A stretch of 64,000 bases of DNA from Burkholderia sp. Bp9143 (GTDB lineage Bacteria > Pseudomonadota > Gammaproteobacteria > Burkholderiales > Burkholderiaceae). Positions 49,942 to 59,212 of the stretch are shown in pieces. The notes under the pieces were generated by a model. It made no database searches. It was not told the origin of the DNA and saw only the letters and a list, made by a program, of their open reading frames with translations. The stretch lies in NCBI RefSeq assembly GCF_003853645.1, contig NZ_QTPO01000011.1, forward strand, positions 1-64,000, in the 5' to 3' direction. The translations under genes were made by a program, and so were the position numbers. Numbering within the stretch: the first letter of the stretch is position 1; every line of letters begins with the position of its first letter.

Positions 49942-51078
49942 TCAACCCGTCGTGCTCCACGGCCGCGGCGCTGGATCCGCGTTGCCGCGCACCTCGTTCG
50001 GCGTCGTGCCGGTCCAGCGCTTGAATGCATGCCGGAAACTCGCGGCGTCGCTGAATCCCAATACCGATGCGATGTCTTCGGTGCTCAACGCGGTCGTGCC
50101 GAGATAGTCGATCGCCAGTGCCCTGCGCACGCCCGTCAGCAGTTCGTTGTAGGACGTGCCCGCGGCGTCGAGCTTGCGGCGCAACGTCCTTGACGTCATG
50201 TGCAGGGTGCCGGCGATCGCATCGATGTCCGGGAATCTGCCGGGGATGCGCGTCAGTTCGTCGTAGACACGCAGCGTGATTCCGGAGCGATCCTGGAGTT
50301 CGTCGAGCAGTTGCGCGCAGTGCCGCGAGACCTGGGCCGCCGTGATCGGGTGGGCAAGCTGCGGCGCCCTCGACAGCCACGCGGCGGGATAGCTCAATGC
50401 ATGGCATTCCTGATCGAATGCAACCGGACAGTCGAGCGCTTCGGCAAGCAGTGCCGCATGGGCCGGTTGCCTGCATGCAAACCGTGCGCGGACCGGCACG
50501 CACCACGATCCCATCACGTCCTTGACGAAAGTCGCGTGAAGCACGAACTGCATGTCGAGCAGGAACGCGTACAGCCGCGCGTCGAGTTCGGGCAGCGCCA
50601 CGTCTTCGCGGGCGGGGAAATGCCAGGACGCCAGATCGTCTTCCATGCCCCAGCGAATGCCGAGCAGGCCGTTCGCGAGCCGGTGGAACCGGACCGCCGC
50701 ATCGAACGCCTCCCCCAGCGTTTCGGCGCACAGCGTCGCATACCCGTACATCCCGTAGCTCGACGCATGCAGCAACCTGCCGACCCGCACACCCAGGTCG
50801 GAGCCGGGATAGTACCGGAGCGCATTGCGCACGGCCGTCAGGAATTGTTGCGCCGACGTGAGCGTGAACGGGTTCGACACGTCGTTCGGATCGAGGTCGG
50901 TCCCGGTGAGCACCGCGGACGTGTCGAGTTCCAGATGCGCCGCGACTTCCATCAGCGCCGCGAGCTTCGACGGGGACGCGCGCTTTTCCGACAGGGTGGC
51001 CAGATCGACGGGCGACGACGGCAGGCCGGCGCCAGGGCCGGCTTGCGTCGGGTTCAATCGCATGGTGCTGCTGCTCAT
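49942..51078 (-). CDS. AraC-family regulator with PF12625-type ligand domain
   Basis: 378 aa. N-terminal arabinose-binding-like domain of the OruR/ArgR type (about 35-225: TLTSAQQFLTAVRNALRYYPGSDLGVRVG in outline; YGMYGYATLCAETLGEAF). C-terminal AraC double HTH (about 265-365: IDAIAGTLHMTSRTLRRKLDAAGTSYNEL in outline; STEDIASVLGFSDAASFRHAFKRWTG). Divergent from the OmpW-like gene, which it probably controls (inference). Confidence 0.92.
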   Translation of the reverse strand: MSSSTMRLNPTQAGPGAGLPSSPVDLATLSEKRASPSKLAALMEVAAHLELDTSAVLTGTDLDPNDVSNPFTLTSAQQFLTAVRNALRYYPGSDLGVRVGRLLHASSYGMYGYATLCAETLGEAFDAAVRFHRLANGLLGIRWGMEDDLASWHFPAREDVALPELDARLYAFLLDMQFVLHATFVKDVMGSWCVPVRARFACRQPAHAALLAEALDCPVAFDQECHALSYPAAWLSRAPQLAHPITAAQVSRHCAQLLDELQDRSGITLRVYDELTRIPGRFPDIDAIAGTLHMTSRTLRRKLDAAGTSYNELLTGVRRALAIDYLGTTALSTEDIASVLGFSDAASFRHAFKRWTGTTPNEVRGNADPAPRPWSTTG

Positions 51079-51324
51079 CCTTGCATCTGGTCGTCGGTTC
51101 TCGTCGCGGCCCGGAATCGGGCAATGCCGTGCATCGATGCGCCGCAGGCTGCGTCCGCAGTGACGACGTTACGGCAATCCGCCGGTTCCGTGTGGTAGCG
51201 AACGCGGACAATTTTCGCGTCCGTTTCAAACATTTCCAAAGCCCCGGTCGGCCGCCATAGTGGCGGCACGACACGGCCGGCATACGCGCCCGTGTCGAGA
51301 AAATAAATATGGAGATACCGCTCG

Positions 51325-52047
51325 ATGAAGTCGATGAAACTGGCGGCGGCTGCCGCCATGCTGGTTGCGAGTGCGGCAGCGCATGCGCAGTCCGCGGGAA
51401 GTAACGTGATGGGAATGGGGTGGTTGAGAATCGCCCCTCAAACCTCGAGCGATCCGCTTGAAATCGGCGGGCACGCCGTGCCCGATACGGGCGCGAGCGT
51501 CGATAACGCCGACACGCTCGGTATTACGTTTACACATTTCCTGACCGACCATGTCGCCGTGGAGACGGTCGCCGGCATTCCGCCGAAATTCCAGTTCTCG
51601 GGCACCGGTGTGCTGTCGTCCGCGGCGATCAATCCGCTCGGCGATGTTCGCCAGTGGAGTCCGGCGCTGCTGCTGAAATACTATTTCGGCCAGGCGGATG
51701 CCCGATGGAGACCCTATCTCGGCATCGGCGTCAGCTACATCTGGTTCACCAATGCGCATGTCGGTCCCGCGTTCCAGCAGGCGTTGAGCGCGCAATTGAC
51801 GCACGGCGCGACGACGGGCCTGTCGACGAGCGCGGACGTCGACAGTGCATGGTCGCCGGTCTTCAACGCGGGACTGAATTGCCAGTTCAACAAGCATTGG
51901 TCGGCCGGGCTGTCAGTCTCGTACCTGCCGTTCGGAACGAAAGCCAATTTGACCACCCGGCTGCCGAACGGTGCCGTGGTCAAGAGCGTCGCGAAGATCA
52001 CGCTGGATCCGCTCGTCACGCTGGTATCGGTGAACTACGCATTCTGA
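51325..52047 (+). CDS. OmpW-family outer membrane protein
   Basis: 240 aa with signal peptide (MKSMKLAAAAAMLVASAAAHA). Eight-stranded barrel features: GMGWLRIAPQTSSDP, NADTLGITFTHFLTDHVAVETVAGIPPKF in outline, PALLLKYYFGQADARWRPYLGIGVSYIWF in outline, and the terminal aromatic VSVNYAF. OmpW proteins are small porins for hydrophobic solutes or stress-related. Divergent from an AraC regulator (246-bp shared promoter region). Confidence 0.93.
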   Translation: MKSMKLAAAAAMLVASAAAHAQSAGSNVMGMGWLRIAPQTSSDPLEIGGHAVPDTGASVDNADTLGITFTHFLTDHVAVETVAGIPPKFQFSGTGVLSSAAINPLGDVRQWSPALLLKYYFGQADARWRPYLGIGVSYIWFTNAHVGPAFQQALSAQLTHGATTGLSTSADVDSAWSPVFNAGLNCQFNKHWSAGLSVSYLPFGTKANLTTRLPNGAVVKSVAKITLDPLVTLVSVNYAF

Positions 52048-52167
52048 CCGGACGGTGCGACGGCGGCGATCCGGGCGCGATGCCGGTCCGGTTTGCAAGG
52101 ATGAGGCAGGGCGGCGGCGTGGCCGCCATCGCTACATGCGAATCCCCGCACGTCGCACGTCGCGCCC

Positions 52168-52221
52168 GGCATAACCCGCTTGAGCACCGTCTTGATTTGC
52201 TCAACCAAGGTGCTTTCTGCT
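52168..52221 (+). repeat. Partial direct duplication of the AraC coding sequence
   Basis: 54 bp that match 52502-52555 at 49 positions. In the downstream copy this encodes ESTLVEQIKTVLKRIMPS of the AraC-like regulator. Here it stands alone just beyond the gene and overlaps the gene's stop (52201-52203), so the regulator's last codons come from the repeat. It is a relic of a second regulator copy. Confidence 0.75.
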
Positions 52222-53235
52222 ATTTGCCGATCGTTGTTTCATTTGACGCCATCTCCCTGGCGTCGTGTCCGCCCATTCCCGGAAGGCACGGTAGAACGAG
52301 TTTGTATCCTGGTATCCCAAGAGCCAAGCTACTTCCTGGATATCCAAAGCGGGGTCCGACAGCAGTTGCATGCCAAGCTCCTGACGAGCATCGCCGATGA
52401 GCGCACGGAACGTCGTGCCTTCCGCTGTGATCCGACGCTGTAAAGTGCGTTCGCTCATGCCGATCTCGCGAGCGACACTGGCGATCTCGGGACGGCCGCT
52501 CGGCATAATCCGCTTGAGCACCGTTTTGATTTGCTCCACCAACGTGCTTTCCGCTTCCAGTTCGCCCATCGCTTGCGCAAGGGCGGGGGCTAGCATATTC
52601 AACAGCTCCGGGTTGTGATGGATAAACGGCCGATCAAGATCGGCGGAAGCCAGAACGAACCGGTTTTGTGCCGCCCCGAAACGGATGGGGCAGTCGAAGT
52701 AGGTGCCGTGCAAGTCCATGACGGGGCCGGCCCGCTTGAACTCAACCGCGACGGGGGCTAGATTTTGACCCGTTCCTCGCCGTCCCAACTCAATCAGCAT
52801 TGCAAAGCTGGCATCGACTGAGAGATCAGGCTCCGGCTCCGTGCCCGGCGGCCATTCGATCGTGATCGAGACCCGGCCGTTCTTCTCGTCGCAATGGAGC
52901 TTATCGGGGCTGCAAAGCCGCTTGAATCGTATAACCCTCGCCAGACCATCACGATAATTTTCGGCATAGGTCGCGGCGAGGAACGCAAGCTTATGCGTTG
53001 CGGTGCTGGTGTCACGAACCATCTTGATGCCGAAGCTTGCATCACCTGACAGCAATTCGATGGCTCGCCAAATTGCGAACAGCTGAGCGGTGCTGATGCT
53101 CGCCGCTGCATCGTGGCGGAGCATGACAGGAAGACCGGCCGCGCTAAGGACCGCCTCGGCGCGCAGTCCTTGTAGCTCAACGGCTCGCCAGAAGGCCTCC
53201 GGCACTTTGCAACGTTCCCCGCGAACATCCTTCAT
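52201..53235 (-). CDS. AraC-family regulator (OruR-like) divergent from a GST gene
   Basis: 344 aa from the ATG at 53235. Ligand domain of the PF12625 type (about 20-210: SISTAQLFAIWRAIELLSGDASFGI; FKRAGPVMDLHGTYFDCPIRFGA), then AraC HTH (about 245-335: IASVAREIGMSERTLQRRITAEG; DIQEVAWLLGYQDTNSFYRAFREW). The final residues (QRSANSRKHLG) are read through a 54-bp repeat and may differ from the ancestral end. It probably regulates the divergent glutathione S-transferase gene. Confidence 0.88.
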   Translation of the reverse strand: MKDVRGERCKVPEAFWRAVELQGLRAEAVLSAAGLPVMLRHDAAASISTAQLFAIWRAIELLSGDASFGIKMVRDTSTATHKLAFLAATYAENYRDGLARVIRFKRLCSPDKLHCDEKNGRVSITIEWPPGTEPEPDLSVDASFAMLIELGRRGTGQNLAPVAVEFKRAGPVMDLHGTYFDCPIRFGAAQNRFVLASADLDRPFIHHNPELLNMLAPALAQAMGELEAESTLVEQIKTVLKRIMPSGRPEIASVAREIGMSERTLQRRITAEGTTFRALIGDARQELGMQLLSDPALDIQEVAWLLGYQDTNSFYRAFREWADTTPGRWRQMKQRSANSRKHLG

Positions 53236-53542
53236 TGAGTTTCCCTTCGATGGCGCCATGTGCAATCAAGGGCTTCGACTGCCTGGTCCCCGCCCACATC
53301 GAAGATTCCTCGCGAACGCGAAGAAACCCTTCGCTGCGCCCGTGCTGGATAGAGGAGGCCGTCCGCTCAGCGAGGATTTGATCGCAACTTTCGTCTGCAA
53401 TCGCGCAATGGACCGCACTGTATTCGCGATTGGCGTACTCCGCAAGTTATCTGGCGTGTCAAGTCGATGCGACCATGCGGTCAATGTTTTATCTTTGTCC
53501 CGTCACCCACGTAGCGGGCGGAATGTCCAGAGGAGAGTAACC

Positions 53543-54280
53543 ATGCAGGCGAGAGAGCGTAACGGAGCAAAAGATTCGGTTCGGATGAGTGGAACGTTGC
53601 CACTGACCTTTTACACCAACCCCAACTCCCGCGGCCGCATTGTGCACTGGATGCTCGAAGAGGCAGGGTGCGAGTACGAAACGGTTGTGCTCGATTACGA
53701 ACGCTCCAGCGAGGCGGACCGATGGGGTGGCGCAGCGCTCGCGCGTTCGTATGACGTTTTTGACGAGCGCAGTCGTTTCTTCACGGAGGTAAACCCGATG
53801 GGCAAGGTGCCCGCGATCGTGCATCACGGCCGCGTGATAACCGAAAGTGCTGCCATCTGCGCGTACCTCGCCGAGACCTTCCCGGACGCAAGGCTGGCGC
53901 CCACTGCAGCGGAGCGCGCTGATTATTACCGGTGGATGTTTTTCGCTGCGGGACCGCTCGAGCAGGCTGTCACCAACCATCGAGCCGGGTTCGTGCCGGC
54001 TGCGGAGCAGGAGTTCTTCTTCGGCCACGGCAGCTATGAGCGCACGGTGGACCAACTCGAACGCGCAGTGCGTTCAAGCACTTTCATTGCCGGAGAGCGA
54101 TTCACTGCAGCCGACGTCTACGTCGGATCGCATATTGGCTGGGGTCTGGGGCTCGGGACGCTGCCCAAGCGTGACGCCTTCCTGGAGTATGTTGGCAGGG
54201 TTACCCAGCGAGATGCCTTTCAAAGGGCTGCCGCCAAGGGTGAAGCGCTGCTTGCTCTTCCAGATAGCTCACCCGTCTAG
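53543..54280 (+). CDS. Glutathione S-transferase family protein
   Basis: 245 aa from the ATG at 53543 (AGAGGAGAG upstream); Met15 (MSGTLPLTFYTNPNSRG) is an alternative. Thioredoxin-like N-terminal domain with YTNPNSRGRIVHWMLEEAG, the cis-Pro/glutathione contact NPMGKVPAIVHHGRVITESAAICAYLAETF in outline, and an all-helical C-terminal domain (FTAADVYVGSHIGWGL). Detoxification enzyme; specific substrate unknown. Confidence 0.92.
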   Translation: MQARERNGAKDSVRMSGTLPLTFYTNPNSRGRIVHWMLEEAGCEYETVVLDYERSSEADRWGGAALARSYDVFDERSRFFTEVNPMGKVPAIVHHGRVITESAAICAYLAETFPDARLAPTAAERADYYRWMFFAAGPLEQAVTNHRAGFVPAAEQEFFFGHGSYERTVDQLERAVRSSTFIAGERFTAADVYVGSHIGWGLGLGTLPKRDAFLEYVGRVTQRDAFQRAAAKGEALLALPDSSPV

Positions 54281-54826
54281 CCCATATGCGCTCGACCATA
54301 CTGGCAGTGCGCCACAGTGCAGGACTCTGGATTCGGCGCCGATAACGGCCGCCGAGGGTCTACCCGCCTCGCGACCGCCGTGCGCAGCTTACCGAGATCG
54401 ATGGCCGCGACCATCGCTGATCCGAGGATCGGGTGCTGGCGTGCGAGCGGTCGGCAGGAATCGGCGGATGTAAAGATTCTCGAACCGGTAAAGCCGCCGT
54501 CTCTACCACCAGCGAAGACCCTCCAGCCGCCGCTGAAGGCCATTCAGTGCCCCGGCCGTTTATGTCGCCGCCGGAGTGAAAGGCTGATGGGATGGACTAC
54601 GCCTGCCGCCGATTCCTGTCGGTGCTCAAAGGATGCGATTGCTCTTTGGCGAGCGGCTCTTTTGCGCAATCCTGCGGACGGTCAGTTTGACGAATCGAGC
54701 GTCGCTTCCTGGCCGAACTCGGCCGGCCACCGCCCAGTGACGCGCGTCAGGCGCAAATCACCCGGTTCGGCCATTCGGTCTTAAGCAGCGAACGGCCGAT
54801 TTCAGGCCGGCATAAGTCAGCCACCC
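54281..54826. other. Intergenic stretch, no supported gene
   Basis: 546 bp. Two overlapping ORFs (54277-54543 minus, 54317-54784 plus) show no domain, ribosome site or consistent codon bias. Composition suggests decayed DNA. Confidence 0.5.
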
Positions 54827-55129
54827 TTATCGAAGCGCCCTCGGGCCCTTCAGCGGACGCTTGCTATCGATGATGGCTTTTGCTTCGTCAATGGCGGCAT
54901 CCAACGCCCAGTCTTCGCGACGATAGCCTTCTTCCTCAAGACATTGAACCGGAATTTGCGTGGCGGGCTGAGCATCAGTGTCGTTCGGGATAAGCACGAA
55001 GCCGTGGAACCCGAATATCTGCAAATCCGCCCCTCCGACGCCATGTTTCGGCAGCGTTTGAACTGAATATTCAAAGCCGTTGTGCGTGTTCTCGGCGCGG
55101 GCCATGTTCGTCTCCAGCGTGGTCGTCAT
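54827..55129 (-). CDS. Hypothetical protein
   Basis: 100 aa (Met9 at 55105 is an alternative start). Reads MARAENTHNGFEYSVQTLPK, LQIFGFHGFVLIPNDTDAQPATQIPVQCLEEEGY in outline, ALDAAIDEAKAIIDSKRPLKG. The pattern of small beta-sheet proteins with a terminal helix is common in Burkholderia. No function assigned. Confidence 0.6.
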   Translation of the reverse strand: MTTTLETNMARAENTHNGFEYSVQTLPKHGVGGADLQIFGFHGFVLIPNDTDAQPATQIPVQCLEEEGYRREDWALDAAIDEAKAIIDSKRPLKGPRALR

Positions 55130-55484
55130 CGGATCCTAGCACTAACGAACAGGGTGCGACTGCAACGCGACCGAATGCTGCTCCCGCTATCTGCGGACCG
55201 GCTGCTCGCGCGTGGCTATTGGAGATTGCCCTCCCGGCGTCAATGGCCATTCCGACTGCAGAAGTGTTTCACGATTGAAGCGTTTCCCGCGGTTTCGCTA
55301 ACCTTCTCAAGGCAATGCCGATGGCCGGCGCCAGCCACGCAGTCTGCTCCGGCACATGGCGCGCTACATGCGTGGTTTTTCAATTGCGCGATGCAGTGCC
55401 GCCGGATGGCGTGCGTCATCGCTGCTCGGACCGCATGCGGTGCCCATGGGTCAGATTGGTCATTACGTCAGGAGGGAGCCGTAT
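55130..55484. other. Intergenic stretch before the cupin gene
   Basis: 355 bp, divergent promoter region. Nothing recognisable apart from the AGGAGGGAG ribosome site of the cupin gene at 55470-55478. Confidence 0.4.
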
Positions 55485-55955
55485 ATGAAGAACAAGTCTT
55501 GCACAATTGCGATCCTGGTCATGGGCGTGTGCCTGAACATGTCGGCGGCGTCGAGTGCGCCAGTGGAACAGGCACTCGTGGTTACTCCTGACAAGATCCA
55601 GTGGGTGAATCTGCCCGGATACGCCGACGCCAAACTCGCCGTCATCGAAGGAGAAATGGGTAAGAAGGGGCCACTTACGTTCCGGATCAAATTTCCGGCC
55701 GACACGAAGGTGCCTGCTCATTTTCACCCCGGAGTCGAGCGGACGACGATCCTTTCCGGCACGTTCAACTTGGGCATGGGTGACAAGCTGGATCCAGAGA
55801 AGACCACGCCGCTCGGCCCGGGCAGCATGGTTATCATGCCGCCCAAGATGCACCATTTTGGCTGGACCAAGGAGGAAACCGTCATTCAGGTCAACGTAAC
55901 CGGGCCATGGGGTATCACCTACATTGACCCGGCCGACGATCCCAGAAAGAAATGA
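55485..55955 (+). CDS. Secreted cupin-domain protein
   Basis: 156 aa. Signal peptide (MKNKSCTIAILVMGVCLNMSAASSA) then a single cupin: metal-site HFHPGVERTTILSGTFNLGMG (His residues near 84 and 86, Glu near 90) and GSMVIMPPKMHHFGWTKEE (His near 125). Family size and pattern match small periplasmic cupins of unknown substrate. AGGAGGGAG precedes the ATG. Confidence 0.85.
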   Translation: MKNKSCTIAILVMGVCLNMSAASSAPVEQALVVTPDKIQWVNLPGYADAKLAVIEGEMGKKGPLTFRIKFPADTKVPAHFHPGVERTTILSGTFNLGMGDKLDPEKTTPLGPGSMVIMPPKMHHFGWTKEETVIQVNVTGPWGITYIDPADDPRKK

Positions 55956-56598
55956 CGCTGTGTCGCCGGATCCGCATAGCGCGGGGGCGCCTCGCGCTAT
56001 GTGTCATGGATCGTTGAGTGGGTTCATTGCGTTACAACCCGCCTTTGCAGGCACCTTTCCCAGCGCGGTGGCCTGTCGGCGCGAAGGGCCGCGATCGTGC
56101 GGTTCGGCGGTCTGTTTCGGGCCCCGTGAATGACTCGTGTCAACACGCAAGCAGGCGGTCGCAAGCCGTTTTCGAGCGGCTCAAACTGGCCGGTAGCCGC
56201 CTCTCGCCCCGTCGCCGACATCCAACCGGCCGGCGAACTTCGACTGATCCCGTGCGGGCCGCCGGTACACTCGGGTTGCCAAAGCAACCTTGCCCGGTCA
56301 CATGAGCACGCAACCCGCAGCAGCACCTGCAACCGTCACCCCAATGATGCAGCAGTACCTGCGCCGTGATTGTTGCTGCACCGCCAGAATGAACCAGCCG
56401 AGCCTGTTTGGCGGGAAGGGCCATGCCGGAGCGCGACACGAACCGGCTCGATCGTGATCGAGACGCGTACCGTTCGCATGTGCGGCAGAACACGTCCGCC
56501 TTCGACTTTTCCTATGTGTTGCGTTCGGAAAGATCATATGCTGCCTAGACGGGTTGATATCTTCCATCCGCTCGACTTGAGGACAAGGCTGATAAAAA
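55956..56598. other. Intergenic stretch containing a mutS fragment
   Basis: 643 bp between cupin and cytochrome genes. Apart from the mutS 5' relic at 56302 no gene is supported; short ORFs on both strands lack domains. Confidence 0.5.
56302..56364 (+). pseudogene. mutS: 5' fragment of mutS
   Basis: ATG then STQPAAAPATVTPMMQQYLR, the start of Burkholderia MutS (...TPMMQQYLRIK), after which the frame diverges (RDCCCTARM). Immediately upstream is a promoter-like GGTACACT. About 21 codons of the mismatch-repair gene start are present with their upstream region; the remaining roughly 850 codons are absent. A recombination scar. Confidence 0.65.
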
Positions 56599-57213
56599 AT
56601 GATGCTCGGTCCACGAATGCCCTTGATCGCGTTGCTTGCTGCCGCTGGCCTCACCTGGACGTCAGCCTTCGCACAAAGCCAGGATGGCGCCCGTATAGCC
56701 ATGCAGATTTGTTCCGGCTGCCACGGTGTAGGCGGGCGTAGCGAATCGCCGATGTTTCCGAAGCTCAATGCGCAGACACCCGAATACATCGAAGCCCAGT
56801 TGAAGGGATTCCGCGAGCACGCGCGCGGCGAAAACACCGCCCGCGATTACATGTGGGGTATGGCCGCGCTGCTGGACGCCGGCGCCGTCAAATCGCTGGC
56901 AGACTATTTCTCGCACCAGCCGGCAACGCCCGGTGCGACGGGAGATGCCACCTTGATCGCCAGAGGGCAGGAAGTCTTCGAACGCGGCGTGCCGGATAAG
57001 GGCGTGCCAGCTTGCGCATCATGTCACGGCCCAGAGGCCCAGGGGGTCGGCATATTTCCGCGGCTGGCCGGGCAACATAAAGAGTATCTATTGCATCAGA
57101 TCGAGGTTTTCAAAAACGGCACGCGTGGCAATGCGCCCGTGATGAGCGCAGTGGCGCATACCTTGAATGACGAACAGGCCAGGGCCGTGGCGGCCTATCT
57201 GCAATCCAGATAG
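56599..57213 (+). CDS. Secreted di-haem cytochrome c (class I, c4-like)
   Basis: 204 aa (Met2 at 56602 is an alternative). Signal peptide (MPLIALLAAAGLTWTSAFAQ) and two haem sites CSGCH (near 38) and CASCH (near 139), each followed by a distal Met region (SPMFPKLNAQ; APVMSAVAHTL). c4-type periplasmic electron carrier. Stands alone; partner oxidase or dehydrogenase not in the window. Confidence 0.9.
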   Translation: MMLGPRMPLIALLAAAGLTWTSAFAQSQDGARIAMQICSGCHGVGGRSESPMFPKLNAQTPEYIEAQLKGFREHARGENTARDYMWGMAALLDAGAVKSLADYFSHQPATPGATGDATLIARGQEVFERGVPDKGVPACASCHGPEAQGVGIFPRLAGQHKEYLLHQIEVFKNGTRGNAPVMSAVAHTLNDEQARAVAAYLQSR

Positions 57214-57573
57214 GATTTTCCCCGCATGGCGGGTTGACCGATAGCAACCGTCAGCTTCTGATGGACGAGTCGCATCGGCGACGAGCGTCGATATCCGCAT
57301 ACCGACCTCCATCCGGCCGTTCGTAGAAACTGCCGCCGAAGTCGAAGACCGGACGACCAACCCCACCGTTTCCCCTCAGGAAAACCCTGATCACCCTCCG
57401 GCAGACCGCCGGTTTCAGCCGGATTCCCCACCGCTGAAAGCAGCCGCATCGCACCCCCGCCCAAGCGATACCCCGAACCCGCGCGACCGCGCTCCAGCAA
57501 GCTTCTCAGCCCGTACATCTAGCCAAACAAGGTATGGCGCACTGCAATATTCCGCGCCTTTAGCTGCATTTCA
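57214..57573. other. Intergenic stretch upstream of catB
   Basis: 360 bp with no supported gene. In many relatives a divergent catR regulator gene lies here; none is recognisable on either strand. Confidence 0.5.
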
Positions 57574-57640
57574 ATACCTCTCAGGTATCAAAAAACGAGA
57601 CCAAAAGTATTGGACGGTCCATTTCCCCGCCGCGTATAAA
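57574..57640 (+). promoter_or_regulatory. CatR-type operator and promoter of the cat-ben operon
   Basis: ATACC-N5-GGTAT (57574-57588) is a LysR/CatR recognition site resembling the AGACC-N5-GGTAT site of catBC promoters. A weaker AGACC half site follows at 57598-57602. A -35-like TTGGAC (57610-57615) and a -10-like TATAAA (57635-57640) with 19-nt spacing fit an activator-dependent promoter. Confidence 0.65.
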
Positions 57641-57675
57641 TCCGTTCCATGAACTTCCCACACGCAGCGTGCCCC

Positions 57676-58812
57676 ATGTCCTCAGTCACCATCGAACGCA
57701 TTGAAACCCGCCTCGTCGACCTGCCGACGATCCGTCCGCACAAGCTGTCGGTCGCCACGATGCACGGCCAGACGCTGATGCTGGTGAAGGTGACCTGCAG
57801 CGACGGCGTGACGGGCCTCGGCGAAGGCACGACGATCGCCGGGATGGCCTACGGCCCGGAAAGCCCGGAAGCGATGAAGCTCGCGATCGACGCGTACCTC
57901 GCGCCGGCGATCATGGGCAAGGATGCGACGCGCATCCAGACGCTGATGGCGTTCCTCGGCAAGCTCGCGAAGGTCAATCATTTCGCAAAGAGCGCGCTCG
58001 AAACCGCGCTGCTCGACGCGCACGGCAAGCGCCTCGGCGTGCCGGTCAGCGAACTGCTCGGCGGTCGCCGGCGCGATCGCCTGCCGGTCGCCTGGACGCT
58101 CGCATCGGGCAACACGGCGACCGATATCGCCGAAGCCGAACGGATGCTCGACCTGCGCCGCCACAACGTGTTCAAGCTGAAGATCGGCGCGAAGGCGCTC
58201 GACGCGGACATCCGGCACGTGGCCGAGATCAAGCGGGCGGTCGGCGAGCGCGCATCGGTGCGCGTCGACGTGAACATGGCATGGAGCGAAACGCAGGCGG
58301 CGCGCGCGATTCCGGCGCTCGCCGATGCCGGCTGCGAACTGGTCGAGCAGCCGGTCGCGTCTGCTGCGGCGCTCGCCCGGCTGATGCGCCGCTTCCCGGT
58401 CGCGCTGATGGCCGATGAAATCCTGCAGGGCCCGGACAGCGCGTTCGAGATCGCGAAGCATCACGGCGCGGACGTGTTCGCGATCAAGATCGAGCAGAGC
58501 GGCGGCCTCTTTGCCGCGCAGCGCGTCGCGGCGATCGCCGATGCGGCCGGCATCGAGCTGTACGGCGGCACGATGCTCGAAGGCGCGTTCAGCACCGTTG
58601 CATCCGCGCATCTGTTCGCGAGCTTCGCGAACCTGCAGTGGGGCACCGAACTGTTCGGACCGCTACTGATCACCGAAGAGATTCTCGCGACCCCGCTCGA
58701 CTACAGCGATTTCGAACTGACCGTGCTGAGCGGCCCGGGTCTCGGCATCGAACTCGACGAAGCGAAGGTCGCGCGCTTCACCCGCGACGGGCTGACGAAA
58801 GTCTCCCGCTAA
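57676..58812 (+). CDS. catB: Muconate cycloisomerase
   Basis: 378 aa from the ATG at 57676; an ATG at 57649 sits only 8 nt after the -10 box and is less likely. Enolase-superfamily enzyme with VTIERIETRLVDLPTIRPHKLS, KLKIGAKALDADIRHVAEIK (catalytic Lys pair KLKIG) and metal ligands in VRVDVNMAWSE, CELVEQPVA and ALMADEILQG. Converts cis,cis-muconate to muconolactone. First gene of the cat-ben cluster. Confidence 0.95.
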   Translation: MSSVTIERIETRLVDLPTIRPHKLSVATMHGQTLMLVKVTCSDGVTGLGEGTTIAGMAYGPESPEAMKLAIDAYLAPAIMGKDATRIQTLMAFLGKLAKVNHFAKSALETALLDAHGKRLGVPVSELLGGRRRDRLPVAWTLASGNTATDIAEAERMLDLRRHNVFKLKIGAKALDADIRHVAEIKRAVGERASVRVDVNMAWSETQAARAIPALADAGCELVEQPVASAAALARLMRRFPVALMADEILQGPDSAFEIAKHHGADVFAIKIEQSGGLFAAQRVAAIADAAGIELYGGTMLEGAFSTVASAHLFASFANLQWGTELFGPLLITEEILATPLDYSDFELTVLSGPGLGIELDEAKVARFTRDGLTKVSR

Positions 58813-58847
58813 CCCGCGCTAACCCGATTACGTATCAGGACATCACG

Positions 58848-59138
58848 ATGCTTTTCCACGTACGCATGGACGTCAACCTCCCGGCCGACATGCCGGCCGG
58901 GGTGGCCGACGAGATCAAGACCCGCGAGAAGGCTTACTCGCAGGACCTGCAGCGCAGCGGCAAGTGGCGCCATATCTGGCGCATCGCCGGCGAGTACGCG
59001 AACTACAGCGTGTTCGACGTGTCGGGCAACGCCGAGCTGCACGAGATCCTGACCGGCCTGCCGCTGTTCCCGTACATGAAGATTTCGGTGACGCCGTTGT
59101 GTCGCCACCCGTCGTCGATTCACGACGGCGACGTTTGA
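58848..59138 (+). CDS. catC: Muconolactone delta-isomerase
   Basis: 96 aa, exact family length. MLFHVRMDVNLPADMPAGVAD, RSGKWRHIWRIAGEYANYSVFD and LPLFPYMKISVTPLCRHPSSI are the conserved blocks of CatC, a small decameric enzyme converting muconolactone to beta-ketoadipate enol-lactone. 35 nt after catB. Confidence 0.96.
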   Translation: MLFHVRMDVNLPADMPAGVADEIKTREKAYSQDLQRSGKWRHIWRIAGEYANYSVFDVSGNAELHEILTGLPLFPYMKISVTPLCRHPSSIHDGDV

Positions 59139-59212
59139 GCCACGGAGCCGCTTCTTCCGCGACAGCGAGCACCCCGGGTCACTTTTCCCCTAATACACGT
59201 GGAGACACCATC

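Noticed and set aside
54317..54784. 155-codon + ORF after the GST gene
   Set aside because: Overlaps another ORF on the opposite strand; neither shows coding bias or domains.
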